From the NCBI GenBank assembly GCA_035510355.1, contig DATKHF010000020.1, positions 1-38,423 on the forward strand: 38,423 nucleotides of DNA. The letters are read 5' to 3'. This DNA is from DATKHF01 sp035510355 (GTDB lineage Bacteria > Patescibacteriota > Saccharimonadia > Saccharimonadales > UBA4665). Within the stretch, counting starts at the first letter, position 1. Every line of letters starts with the position of its first letter. The position numbers and the translations under genes were made by a program. A model generated the notes under the pieces. The model ran no database searches, was not told where the DNA came from, and was given only the letters and a program-made list of their open reading frames with translations. Positions 16,397 to 25,160 of the stretch are shown one piece after another.

Positions 16397-17838
16397 AACG
16401 TAAAGTAATAGTACTTGATCATTGATATCGTAAGCGATACGACCACCAACGCCACAAGCAATGAGGCGGCCTGACGATAGGCAACCTTCGTATAGGCTAT
16501 TCTCAGTTTCGGTAATAGGAGTGCTATGCCGAGGAGCAGGGGTGCGGCCAAGGGAATGAAATAGCGACCTTGAAGTCCACCGATAGTACCACCACCGACT
16601 GAAGTAAGCGTGATATAAAAAGTGGTCAGCATGAACAATACGCTAGCTAGAACGACAACAAAGATACTGGCCACTTTAAGTTTCGACAATTTTTCTCGCA
16701 CATTTTCCGATACCAGCAGAGCCATTATTAGGCTCAGGAAGCTGGCAGCAATACTGACAGCCGGAATCTGAATATAATTAAAGCCGAGTAAGCCAAAGAA
16801 TTGGTTAAAGTAAGCATTGTCATACAATATGAACGTCCGCACAATCGCTCCCATATAGCTTAATGGGTGTCTTATCAGGAAGTGTTCCTGCAAGCTTGGA
16901 TTGATGGTACTCCATACTGTTCCTGGTATCACTAAGCGCAAGGTGTCGGTAATGTGACGGGTCTCGAACGACCATAGACCAAAAAATAGTAAGCCAGCCA
17001 GGATAGGTGCCCCCTTTAATAAACGAGCTAGTGAACTTTTGATACTTAGTTTGGCATCAGGTATGAGCAGGGCTAAGAAGATAAGTGGTAAGTAGGTGGG
17101 CTTCAATAAAGGCACGGTCACCACACTTAGACAAAGCATAATTATATCGGCTCTCCTAAATGGACCAGCTAAAAACAGTCCCTTGAGCACCAAGGCTACG
17201 AGTAACAGACACATAGCAATGGTTATCGAGTCAGCCGTAATCATGGAAGCCTGAAACAGCGACATGGGAAGTAGTGCAACCGTAAAGATAATCCATTTTA
17301 CGCGGCTCTTCTGCAGGACTTTCAGGCCAAACCAAATAAGCGCGACATATACCAGGAGACCGAATAATCTGGCTAGGTGAATCGCCTCGCCGACACGCAG
17401 CTGCAGTAAGTGGCCCACATCTAACCCGACGGCACTGGGAGCATAGGCAAGCGGCGAGTATGGTGCAGTATTCGAGAATACGTATGGAGTGGTAGCCGGA
17501 CCTATTTTTTGGGCGCCCAGTGTTTTATAGGCGGCAGTGCTATTAACTTGGTGAATGCCAAGCGCATTAGGTTTAGGATGAGTGATATCGTTGTTAACGT
17601 AGTCAATCAGCTTGATGAAGGCAGCGGGCATTTGGCCACCGTAACCGCCACCATGAAAGATTCCGAAGAACTCTGGCTGCACGTGTCCTTCAGAAACCTG
17701 ATAGGCACGACCTAGTTGCGTGGTTTCATCGGCTCCCCAGAGCAGTGGTGTGGCAAATACAAATACCAGCCCAAAGACCAAGGCAATTACTACGAATAGG
17801 CTGTGGGCATTGCATCTGGCGATAATATTTTTCTTCAT
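16393..17838 (-). CDS. DUF2142-like polytopic membrane protein
   Basis: This encodes 481 residues with about 10-12 membrane segments. The first loop has WGADETTQLGRAYQVSEGHV, where the D-E pair followed by a conserved His-bearing loop matches the DUF2142 family. Later it has LPMSLFQASMITADSITIAM and LLKPTYLPLIFLALLIPDAK, both recurring elements of that family. DUF2142 proteins occur in polysaccharide loci and look like GT-C enzymes, but their reaction is not established. It stands alone on the minus strand, diverging from the surface-protein operon over 119 bases. The final helix ends right at the C-terminus. Confidence 0.8.
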   Translation of the reverse strand: MKKNIIARCNAHSLFVVIALVFGLVFVFATPLLWGADETTQLGRAYQVSEGHVQPEFFGIFHGGGYGGQMPAAFIKLIDYVNNDITHPKPNALGIHQVNSTAAYKTLGAQKIGPATTPYVFSNTAPYSPLAYAPSAVGLDVGHLLQLRVGEAIHLARLFGLLVYVALIWFGLKVLQKSRVKWIIFTVALLPMSLFQASMITADSITIAMCLLLVALVLKGLFLAGPFRRADIIMLCLSVVTVPLLKPTYLPLIFLALLIPDAKLSIKSSLARLLKGAPILAGLLFFGLWSFETRHITDTLRLVIPGTVWSTINPSLQEHFLIRHPLSYMGAIVRTFILYDNAYFNQFFGLLGFNYIQIPAVSIAASFLSLIMALLVSENVREKLSKLKVASIFVVVLASVLFMLTTFYITLTSVGGGTIGGLQGRYFIPLAAPLLLGIALLLPKLRIAYTKVAYRQAASLLVALVVVSLTISMIKYYYFTF

Positions 17839-17957
17839 TGGTTCATTGGTTTAGAAATGTATAGTGTTTACGTTTACAAAATCAGTTGATTGTATTAAGA
17901 TAATATGACTGTACCCTACTATGGAATAATATCAAAAAAGTTTAAAATATAAGCATT

Positions 17958-18530
17958 ATGCCGCGTAGACCTAAACCATCAAAATTTAAAAAGAAACGCT
18001 TCTTGCTGGTGGCCGCTGCGGTGGTGGTAATTGTAGCTGGATTAGTATACTGGAAGGTCCATCGGGATAACGAAAGAAGAATTGTAGGTGTTGGAATTGC
18101 GACCCATAGCTCACCCGCTGATAATGATCTAAACAACCAGCGAAAAGCTAGCTCTGCACCGGCTACTACCCTTGATAATGGACCCACCACAAGCACGTCT
18201 TCTGGTGCCTCTTCCAGTAACAGCGTAGGTACCTTAACGGTGACCAGGGCTGGAGTGGTAAACAGCAACTTGCAAGTCGGTACTTTGGTATCAAATGGCA
18301 CCACGGGCACCTGCGAACTGTCAGTTTCGCAAGCCGGTCAACAGACTGTTACGGCTAGCAGTCAAGTGACATTGCAAAACAATAGTTATTCTTGTCCAGT
18401 CTTTAATATACCGCTGAGCAGCTTCCCTAACCTCGGCGAGTGGAACGTTTCGGTTTCACTGACTAATGGTACAGCCAGTACAACCAGTACTTGGGCCGAT
18501 AACCCAGTTAATTTATCAGGTACCCCGTGA
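17958..18530 (+). CDS. Membrane-anchored small protein with Ser/Thr linker and Ig-like domain
   Basis: This encodes 190 residues. A very basic start (RRPKPSKFKKKR) is followed by one transmembrane helix at 14-32, so the protein sits in the membrane with its C-terminus outside. Residues 60-90 form a low-complexity Ser/Thr/Ala linker. Residues 91-190 look like a beta-sandwich, with Cys119 and Cys146 placed for a disulfide and alternating hydrophobic strands ending in WNVSVSLTNGTAST. I do not recognise a named family. Its stop overlaps the start of the 954-residue secreted protein as GTGA, so the two are coupled and probably act together at the surface. Confidence 0.7.
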   Translation: MPRRPKPSKFKKKRFLLVAAAVVVIVAGLVYWKVHRDNERRIVGVGIATHSSPADNDLNNQRKASSAPATTLDNGPTTSTSSGASSSNSVGTLTVTRAGVVNSNLQVGTLVSNGTTGTCELSVSQAGQQTVTASSQVTLQNNSYSCPVFNIPLSSFPNLGEWNVSVSLTNGTASTTSTWADNPVNLSGTP

Positions 18531-21391
18531 AAAGGATTATTCATCACGTTGGATCAGCAGTCATTTGCCTGGCGTTCATCCTGGGTATTAGCCTCCTCTC
18601 ACCAATGTTATTCTTATCGAAAAATAGCCAAAAAGTTTCTGCTGCGGCCACTGGTTTTTCAGCAGGCCATATCATTGACAACAATATCTTTACCAACGGT
18701 GGTGCGTTGTCGGTGCAACAAATCCAAACCTTCCTCAATGATATGGTAGGTACCTGTTTTGCCCCCGGCGCAAAGTCGACCAGCCCTGAAAATGGTTCAT
18801 GTATAAACCAGTACGTTGAGAACACCTCGACACTGCAGAATAATTTTGGTAACCCGGGGGCTTCTATTCCGGGAGGTATTAGTGCCGCTCAGATTATATA
18901 TAATGCAGCCACCCAGTACAGCATAAACTCCGAGGTCTTGCTGGCAACCATGCAAAAAGAACAAGGGTTGGTAACAGATAACTGGCCGTATTACAGTGAA
19001 TACCAGGCGGCTATGGGCTATGAGTGTCCGGACAGCACCCCTTCTTGCAATGGTGGGGCTGCGGACTTCTACAAGCAGGTTGATGGCGCAGCGTGGCAGT
19101 TTAGGGACTACTTGAATAACCCGGGGGCTTTTAACTACTGGTTGGGACCCAACACCATCGCTTATGCACCAGGCTGTGCTGGGACAACAGTCAACATTCA
19201 GAATGCGGCGACGGCAGCACTGTACATATACACACCGTATCAACCAGACAGTAACGTCTTAAACTATACCAATCCTATTGGCTCTTCCAGTGGACCAGGA
19301 CCGGCCATAAATGACTCTTGTGCAGCCTATGGAAACAGGAATTTTTGGTGGTACTTTAATACCTGGTTTGGGCCAAGTGTAGATACCAGCGTCTACCTTG
19401 GTGAAGAGACTGGCACTTCTACTATCTATGTGTTTTACGATGGAGAAAAGCAAGGCATTCCGAGCATCGATGTTCTCGATGCCTGGGGCTTAAACGGTTT
19501 ACCGGTAACCCAGTTAGACCCAAGTTTATTTAACACCATACCGACCGCATCAACGGCCTTAACCCGCTACGCCGTGAATGCCCAAACCGGGCTAAATTAT
19601 TTTGCGGACAACTCCAACGTCTATTATGTCTCGGCAAATGATGCCAATGATTGGGGTAACTTTCCCGGCCAAACGCTGTCCTATATATCTGAAACGCTGA
19701 TTAGCTTTGCTAATTATAAAGGTGAGATTACACCGTATGTTTCGGAAAGTGGCAATTCAAACTTTTACGTCATGGACAGTGGCGTTCTGCACGCGGTTAC
19801 CAGCCCTACTCTGTACAATCTGTGGGCTGGGCAAAATAATCCACCATTTCAGCTCTCTTCTGCTTACTTCAACACGCTCACGATCTCGAGTGCCCTTATT
19901 GACACCCCAGAGTTTACCGGCGGCGGCGCTACTTACGTATTGTCTGACCGCGAAATCTTCTCGCTCAATAGTAACACTGCTAACCTGGTGCCTTCATCGT
20001 GGGGAGGTTTATCAATTAGCTTTGCACTTGCCAATACCTTCATAAATGGTGGCCCCCTACATTACATGGTTCAGGTTCCCGGTAGCCCTACCGTATACCT
20101 GCTCGATACCGGTGGCGCCATGCGAGCCATACCTGACCTTGAAACAGATAGCGCCTTCCAGGTTGATTCCAGTGGAGATACCAGTCAAGTAAGTAACGAT
20201 TTAGTGAGTCTACTACCAGCTGGCAATAATATTAGCAGCAACATAGTCACAATCGCAGGCCAGTCTTACGTTATGAATGGTGGGCTACAGCCCATACCAA
20301 GTAGCCTAAGCACTGCTTATAACGCAAGTAGTACGGGCATCACCCTCAACAACGCCTATGTAAATATATTCCCTGTCTCCTCGACAGATGCCACGGCTAT
20401 TGTAAGGTCTCCTGACGCGCCGGGAATTTATTTCCTAAACGCCGGGAATTTAATGCCCTTTAGTAATCCGACTACCTTTAGCTTGGTGGCCGGCAGTACA
20501 CCCGTCACCAGCTTAACTGATGCGGCGCTCACTAATTTTGGCCCTGGTGCAATTATGCAAAACTATGTCACCAATGGGACCACCAACTATCTCATAGATA
20601 CCGGTACCGCCTGGACTGTTCCCTCAGCCGGTGTCGCCAGTGCTTGGAACTTAAGTCAACCGGTAACTCTCAGCACCACCGCTATCTCTAACTTCACCAG
20701 CGGAGGCACCATCTCCCAAGCCGTACAGATACCGAACGGACAAATGTGTCTTATTGACGGGCAAGCCTACTGTGCCGGTCAAGCACCACTCGTTACAATG
20801 TGGAGATTAAACCTACTTGCTACTTTCAAGCCTTCACAACTGCTCCTGAGTAGCCTGGGGCTTAACAATGTACCTTTGTCACCATTTGTGGGGGCGCAGG
20901 CCGGCCAAGCCAACAGTGGGACACTCTATACCATGGCTGGTGGCCAATTGATTAATATTCCGAGTATGAATGATGCCCTCAACTTAGGCATTAACCGCTG
21001 GCCGGTTATTCAGCTAGACGCCTACACTATTAACAGCTTATTGTCATCGCAACCCCTACAAGGCTACCTGGCCGAAGACAGTAGTGGCGGATTATGGATC
21101 TTGGATGGGGGCAATAAGCACGCCTTGCCTTCTCAGTATCAAGCTGCCTGGGTAGGCAGTAATACCCCCACGGTACTAGGCTCCGATTACTTGGCACTCT
21201 TACCGACAGCTCCACCTATAACTAACTCGATTAGCTCCAGCTCCAGTCCCACCATCTACGGCATGGTGAACGGTAAGAGCTACGCCTTTACTTCGCTACA
21301 GTCCTTTAACTCGTCGGGGCTGGCCGGCTCTACAAGCGTCTATAATAGTTTAATACAGAGTATCCCTTCGGGGGGTATCTGGACGCCTTAG
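18527..21391 (+). CDS. Secreted surface protein: lysozyme-like N-terminus plus about 12 repeats
   Basis: This encodes 954 residues, starting at GTG 18527. A signal peptide covers about 1-41, with a hydrophobic core at 11-30 and a likely cut near SAAA. Residues 42-285 form a domain known from actinobacterial secreted proteins: SVQQIQTFLNDM, a Cys pair, GGISAAQIIYNAATQYSINS, then LLATMQKEQGLVTDNWPYY (Glu145 placed like a lysozyme/transglycosylase acid) and GYECPD. From about 289 to the end I count about 12 tandem units of 50-60 residues, each with a hydrophobic Y-x-(L/V/M)-(D/N)-x-G turn, then (I/V)-P-S and an A-W-x-x-x-x-P-V-x-L stretch. No sortase or LysM signal is seen. Probable roles are wall remodelling, adhesion or host contact; this is inference. 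Confidence 0.8.
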   Translation: MKRIIHHVGSAVICLAFILGISLLSPMLFLSKNSQKVSAAATGFSAGHIIDNNIFTNGGALSVQQIQTFLNDMVGTCFAPGAKSTSPENGSCINQYVENTSTLQNNFGNPGASIPGGISAAQIIYNAATQYSINSEVLLATMQKEQGLVTDNWPYYSEYQAAMGYECPDSTPSCNGGAADFYKQVDGAAWQFRDYLNNPGAFNYWLGPNTIAYAPGCAGTTVNIQNAATAALYIYTPYQPDSNVLNYTNPIGSSSGPGPAINDSCAAYGNRNFWWYFNTWFGPSVDTSVYLGEETGTSTIYVFYDGEKQGIPSIDVLDAWGLNGLPVTQLDPSLFNTIPTASTALTRYAVNAQTGLNYFADNSNVYYVSANDANDWGNFPGQTLSYISETLISFANYKGEITPYVSESGNSNFYVMDSGVLHAVTSPTLYNLWAGQNNPPFQLSSAYFNTLTISSALIDTPEFTGGGATYVLSDREIFSLNSNTANLVPSSWGGLSISFALANTFINGGPLHYMVQVPGSPTVYLLDTGGAMRAIPDLETDSAFQVDSSGDTSQVSNDLVSLLPAGNNISSNIVTIAGQSYVMNGGLQPIPSSLSTAYNASSTGITLNNAYVNIFPVSSTDATAIVRSPDAPGIYFLNAGNLMPFSNPTTFSLVAGSTPVTSLTDAALTNFGPGAIMQNYVTNGTTNYLIDTGTAWTVPSAGVASAWNLSQPVTLSTTAISNFTSGGTISQAVQIPNGQMCLIDGQAYCAGQAPLVTMWRLNLLATFKPSQLLLSSLGLNNVPLSPFVGAQAGQANSGTLYTMAGGQLINIPSMNDALNLGINRWPVIQLDAYTINSLLSSQPLQGYLAEDSSGGLWILDGGNKHALPSQYQAAWVGSNTPTVLGSDYLALLPTAPPITNSISSSSSPTIYGMVNGKSYAFTSLQSFNSSGLAGSTSVYNSLIQSIPSGGIWTP

Positions 21392-21529
21392 TGATAATCA
21401 CCCTTGCCGCCTAAGAGCTACGCTTCTTTGCTTTCGATTTAGCACCCCATACCAACTATCGGCTGATACCACACTTGAGTGCCAGACGTTTTGGGAAGTT
21501 ACCTTGCGCGTTTGCTCATGACTATCTAG

Positions 21530-22531
21530 CTAGAAACCATGGTGCATGAGTTGCCACAGATAGTCTTTGTCGACGCGTCGGTGTGACTTCAGCTTCATTC
21601 GTTTATATATGAAGATTGGTACGTACAGCACACTGGTTAACCGGCCTTTAATGAGCGGCCACACGGCCTTGTCTTTACCAATCCTCTTCAGGTGGAGGAT
21701 GGAAGCCCTATCTGCTCGAGGCATTCGTACTAGCACTTTCAGTAGCAACATTAGTGGTAAATTCTTGATGAGTAGGCCAGTATTATTTCGAAAGCTCATG
21801 TAGATACTAAAGCTCGGATCTTTTTTACTAGAGCTGACTGAACCCATGTGGTGTGCGCGAGTACCTGGCACAACAAAGTTATCCCATCCCATGACCGTGG
21901 CCCGAGCCGCTAGATCAACGTCCTCCAGGTACATGAACATGGTCTCATCAAATAAGTCTCTAAACGGTTGGGCTTCAATAAACTTCCGAGTTATGAGCAT
22001 CGCCGCAGCATTACAGCCAAAGACTTTTTGCGGTGCCACGTCATTACCGTAGGCTATTGGCTGTCGCCAAGAGCCCTGAGTTCCTTGGCCAAATTTAGAT
22101 ATGTAGATGTGGCTGGAGTCGATAATTCCCGGATCGTAATAGTCTAGCGTTACGCTCTGCATAGTGGCGGTTAATGGGCGCAGTTGGGCGGCGGCGGTTA
22201 GACAGCTGGTCCAGTTAGAATCAAGTCGAGCATCGGTGTTTAACAGCACTACGTAAGCGACGCCACCGTCTTCCAGAGCTCGATCTATGCCTATATTATT
22301 GCCTTTGGCGAACCCATGATTATCCTTTTCGGCAATTATCTCAACTTCCGGATAGGTTTTAGTAATGTATTCCACAGTGTCGTCACTCGAAGCATTATCT
22401 ACCAAAATAATCTTTTTACGGCCTTCGTAGTCTTGTTGGTTGATAGAAAGGATGCAGTCATCAAGAAGCTCCTGGTTATTCCAGGCAACGACTACATAGG
22501 CGACGGTGGGTTCTATACTAGTGTTCGCCAT
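21530..22531 (-). CDS. GT2 family glycosyltransferase (WbbL/rhamnosyltransferase-like)
   Basis: This encodes 333 residues. AYVVVAWNNQELLDDCILSI opens a GT-A fold, IILVDNASSDDT (41-52) binds nucleotide, and NHGFAKGNNIGI (71-82) and LLNTDARLD (96-104, the N-T-D metal site) are typical of the WbbL/GT2 rhamnosyltransferase group. MYLEDVDLAARATVMGWDNF supplies the catalytic E-D pair. The C-terminal about 90 residues are amphipathic and basic. Its start overlaps the stop of the preceding GT2 as TAATG. It is the last gene of the wzm-wzt export operon. With dTDP-rhamnose made nearby, a rhamnosyl donor is plausible but unproven. Confidence 0.87.
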   Translation of the reverse strand: MANTSIEPTVAYVVVAWNNQELLDDCILSINQQDYEGRKKIILVDNASSDDTVEYITKTYPEVEIIAEKDNHGFAKGNNIGIDRALEDGGVAYVVLLNTDARLDSNWTSCLTAAAQLRPLTATMQSVTLDYYDPGIIDSSHIYISKFGQGTQGSWRQPIAYGNDVAPQKVFGCNAAAMLITRKFIEAQPFRDLFDETMFMYLEDVDLAARATVMGWDNFVVPGTRAHHMGSVSSSKKDPSFSIYMSFRNNTGLLIKNLPLMLLLKVLVRMPRADRASILHLKRIGKDKAVWPLIKGRLTSVLYVPIFIYKRMKLKSHRRVDKDYLWQLMHHGF

Positions 22532-24240
22532 TAGGAGACCGCCTCATTTATTCTTAGCAAGATGTTAATTGCGGCCTTTTCCGGAGTATATATTTCGTAA
22601 TCTTTTCCGATCAGCACCAAATTAGGGGAGAAGAACGCGCGAAGCTGTTCGTCAGCTATTGGTGCCGTTCTAATGGAGTGGTTGTCCATAATGACCTCGG
22701 TGAACAGGGTATTATATTTTCCCTGATTCCGAATGTGTAGGCTAAACTCGGTCAGTATATTTCTGGTATATGTCTTCTCTAGCTTCATAAACTTCGCCAT
22801 ATCGTTGGTTCTGAGCGCCATTACGCTACCAGTTAGGGCATCCACGTTCCTGGTCCAGTTCGTATTGCCAAAGAACGTCTGATTACCAAAGGCTACTTGA
22901 TCTTTAAAGAGCATTGACAGTTCGCCGGTAGCCATGGTGACAAGGCCGGCATCTTCAATAATACAGCCATCTCGTACCACAAGTGGCGCGACTACCCCAA
23001 CGTGAGAAAGACTTAATGGCCCACAGAGTTGTTTGAGCCAATCGTCTGACTGCGGCAAAACAATCTGGCTGAGCAGCACCGCGTTCTTCGCTCTGGCTAG
23101 CGCTATGGCATCTCTTATGTAGTGCTTCGTTGCCGGAAGTGCTTCAATATTGGCGTTTTTGGCATTAAATCTTGGCTGAACTCCGTTTGGTACAATCAAC
23201 TGCACGTTAATACCCTCTAGGTCCGTTTTTAATAGCAACGTTTCTATAAACAGCCGCAGCAAGGCATCGGAAGCAAACGGCAATACTATGAGGCTTAGCC
23301 TCTCCGGCACGGCAAACTGTAGCTTATAAAAACCGGGCTGGTTCTCTTTTACCAACACCCGTACGTCTACGTTGTTTCGAGTAAAGTGTTCTTTTAAGGA
23401 AAGCTGGGCGGCATCGGTGATGCTCTTCTTGGATGAAAAATCAAAGGCCGTAGATGTTAGAGCAGCCCGCCAATGGTAGAGAATCTGAGGAACGTGTGAA
23501 ATTCTAGGGGCTAGGTCTATGATTCGTAGTAGTAAATCATAGTCCTGCGCGCCATCACGACGGGGGTTTAGTAAACCAGCTTTGATGATTAGCTCGCGCT
23601 TGACTACGCACAGATGGTTTATATAGTTGACGTTGGTAAATAGATCGGGTGACCAGTCCGGCTTGAAGTGTGGGTCAAAGTAAATAGTGCCGTCTGCTGA
23701 TATTTTATCTTCGTCGGTGTAGATAAGTTCGGCTTTCTCATCGATGATTCGCTTGGCTATTTCTTGTAGGGCAAACGGATCCAGCACGTCGTCATGGTCG
23801 CAAAAAGCGATATATGCTCCCATGGCTGCCTGTATGCCGATATTGGTATTGCCAGATATGCCTTGGTTGGTCGTATCGACCACTTTGATCCGCACGTCTT
23901 GGTTGGCACGGCGCATAACCATTTCTCTACTTTTCGTATCAGTGGAGGCATTTACCAGCACTAACTCCCAGTTAACGTAAGCCTGTGAAACGATAGAGTA
24001 AACTAGCTCATCAAGATATTCTTTGGGGGTGTTGTAGGTTGGCACGATAATGGAGATGAGCGGGCCATCGTTAATTTCGCGCACCAGACGAGAGTCTACA
24101 TTCTCTATTTTCTGATAGACCCAGGTATTGTAATAACCGGCTATGACATTTTGTCGTAGGCCTAATTTGACGAGAACTTTCTTCGCAAATTTCCGCTGTA
24201 AGCTATTGGTTGGCAGTAGTATATTGGATATTTTTTTCAT
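22531..24240 (-). CDS. Two-domain GT2 glycosyltransferase
   Basis: This encodes 569 residues. The first GT-A domain (60-290) has LISIIVPTYNTPKEYLDELV (61-80), ELVLVNASTD (92-101), the metal site FCDHDDVLDP (146-155) and YTDEDK (174-179), then DYDLLLRIID and YHWRA of the catalytic pocket. The second part (about 310-540) resembles a second GT2 domain by layout (LSLIVLPFASDALLRLFIET, VDALTGSVMALRTND) but lacks a DxD motif. It may be an inactive or acceptor-binding copy. Such tandem GT2 proteins build O-antigen repeats. It follows the methyltransferase gene by two bases and overlaps the next GT2 by TAATG. Confidence 0.85.
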   Translation of the reverse strand: MKKISNILLPTNSLQRKFAKKVLVKLGLRQNVIAGYYNTWVYQKIENVDSRLVREINDGPLISIIVPTYNTPKEYLDELVYSIVSQAYVNWELVLVNASTDTKSREMVMRRANQDVRIKVVDTTNQGISGNTNIGIQAAMGAYIAFCDHDDVLDPFALQEIAKRIIDEKAELIYTDEDKISADGTIYFDPHFKPDWSPDLFTNVNYINHLCVVKRELIIKAGLLNPRRDGAQDYDLLLRIIDLAPRISHVPQILYHWRAALTSTAFDFSSKKSITDAAQLSLKEHFTRNNVDVRVLVKENQPGFYKLQFAVPERLSLIVLPFASDALLRLFIETLLLKTDLEGINVQLIVPNGVQPRFNAKNANIEALPATKHYIRDAIALARAKNAVLLSQIVLPQSDDWLKQLCGPLSLSHVGVVAPLVVRDGCIIEDAGLVTMATGELSMLFKDQVAFGNQTFFGNTNWTRNVDALTGSVMALRTNDMAKFMKLEKTYTRNILTEFSLHIRNQGKYNTLFTEVIMDNHSIRTAPIADEQLRAFFSPNLVLIGKDYEIYTPEKAAINILLRINEAVS

Positions 24241-24242
24241 AG

Positions 24243-25157
24243 CTATGAACCTACTTTACGCACAATTTTGCTGACCTTGCGTAACGGTTTCGTCACTTTC
24301 CATGAGGTGGATTTCTCATAGTCGTTGATTTTCGCGGTCAGTACATTTATTTGCTCACTGTTGCGTTGTTCAAGTCTGTGGACGTCGTCCTCATAGGATT
24401 TTCTCATGTCGGCAAGGTGCTTTTCAAACGTATCAATGGCAGGGCTGACGCTCGGTCTTGGCTTCTCCGCTATAGGGCCGCTCACCGGCACAGCTTTACC
24501 TATATATTGGTAGGCGCCAGCGTCCAAATCTTTCGCAAGCGCATAAAAAGTCTCATTAGCTTTCAAACCAATCCTCTTTAGCTCGGTATCTAGTAACTCT
24601 TTTGGTATATCTCGACTTACCCAATCGAGCTTTTCTATCTTATAGCCAGCAGTGTGGAAAACGCGTTCAATTTCGGCTTTGTCATAATAGTGCAGATGGG
24701 TTCTGTCGAGCAAGCCGGTGTTGCCGTATTCGAATTTTCCGGCCAGCAACATGAGCCGTACGCTTATATGAGCCATATTAGGGATTGAGAATACGACGGT
24801 GCCTTTTTTGTTCAAAAGTTCCTTCAGTCTTTTTAGGGCAGCACTGGGATCAACCAGATGTTCTATGATGTCTCCAAGGTATATGACGTCGTAGTCTGTG
24901 TCGAGTGCGCTCAGATCATCGGTCTCAATATTAAAATTAAAGACTTTACGCAGTTTTTTGGCAGCAATAGCAGCATCTTTTTTATTTAACTCAATGCCGT
25001 CAACGATAGCTCTTTTTCGGTCAATAACTACCTCATCAAAGTTACCGCTACTACAGCCAACGTCCAACAGCTTGAGCGAATCTGGCATAAGTTTAAGGGC
25101 TTTATACCAGGGGGTGTTACTGTCCTCTACATACTCACTATCGGCATAATATGACAT
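24243..25157 (-). CDS. SAM-dependent methyltransferase with C-terminal coiled coil
   Basis: This encodes 304 residues. The class I methyltransferase domain (1-200) has motif I KLLDVGCSSGNFDEVV (29-44), YDVIYLGDIIEHL for motifs II/III and NKKGTVVFSIPNM for motif IV, as in the Methyltransf_23 group. A Pro/Ala linker follows, then a heptad-like helix of about 45 residues (FEKHLADMRKSYEDDVHRLE and onward), then a basic tail with STSWKVTKPLRKV, an element often seen at the ends of O-antigen GTs. It lies directly downstream of wzt. In ABC-exported O-antigens such as E. coli O9a, a methyltransferase with a coiled coil (WbdD) caps the chain and sets its length; this protein may be an analogue, by inference. 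Confidence 0.8.
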   Translation of the reverse strand: MSYYADSEYVEDSNTPWYKALKLMPDSLKLLDVGCSSGNFDEVVIDRKRAIVDGIELNKKDAAIAAKKLRKVFNFNIETDDLSALDTDYDVIYLGDIIEHLVDPSAALKRLKELLNKKGTVVFSIPNMAHISVRLMLLAGKFEYGNTGLLDRTHLHYYDKAEIERVFHTAGYKIEKLDWVSRDIPKELLDTELKRIGLKANETFYALAKDLDAGAYQYIGKAVPVSGPIAEKPRPSVSPAIDTFEKHLADMRKSYEDDVHRLEQRNSEQINVLTAKINDYEKSTSWKVTKPLRKVSKIVRKVGS

Positions 25158-25160
25158 GTA

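Noticed and set aside
21392..21529. Gene-free space between the repeat-protein gene and the GT2
   Set aside because: Both strands were read for a remnant or terminator; only short frames without recognisable motifs were found.
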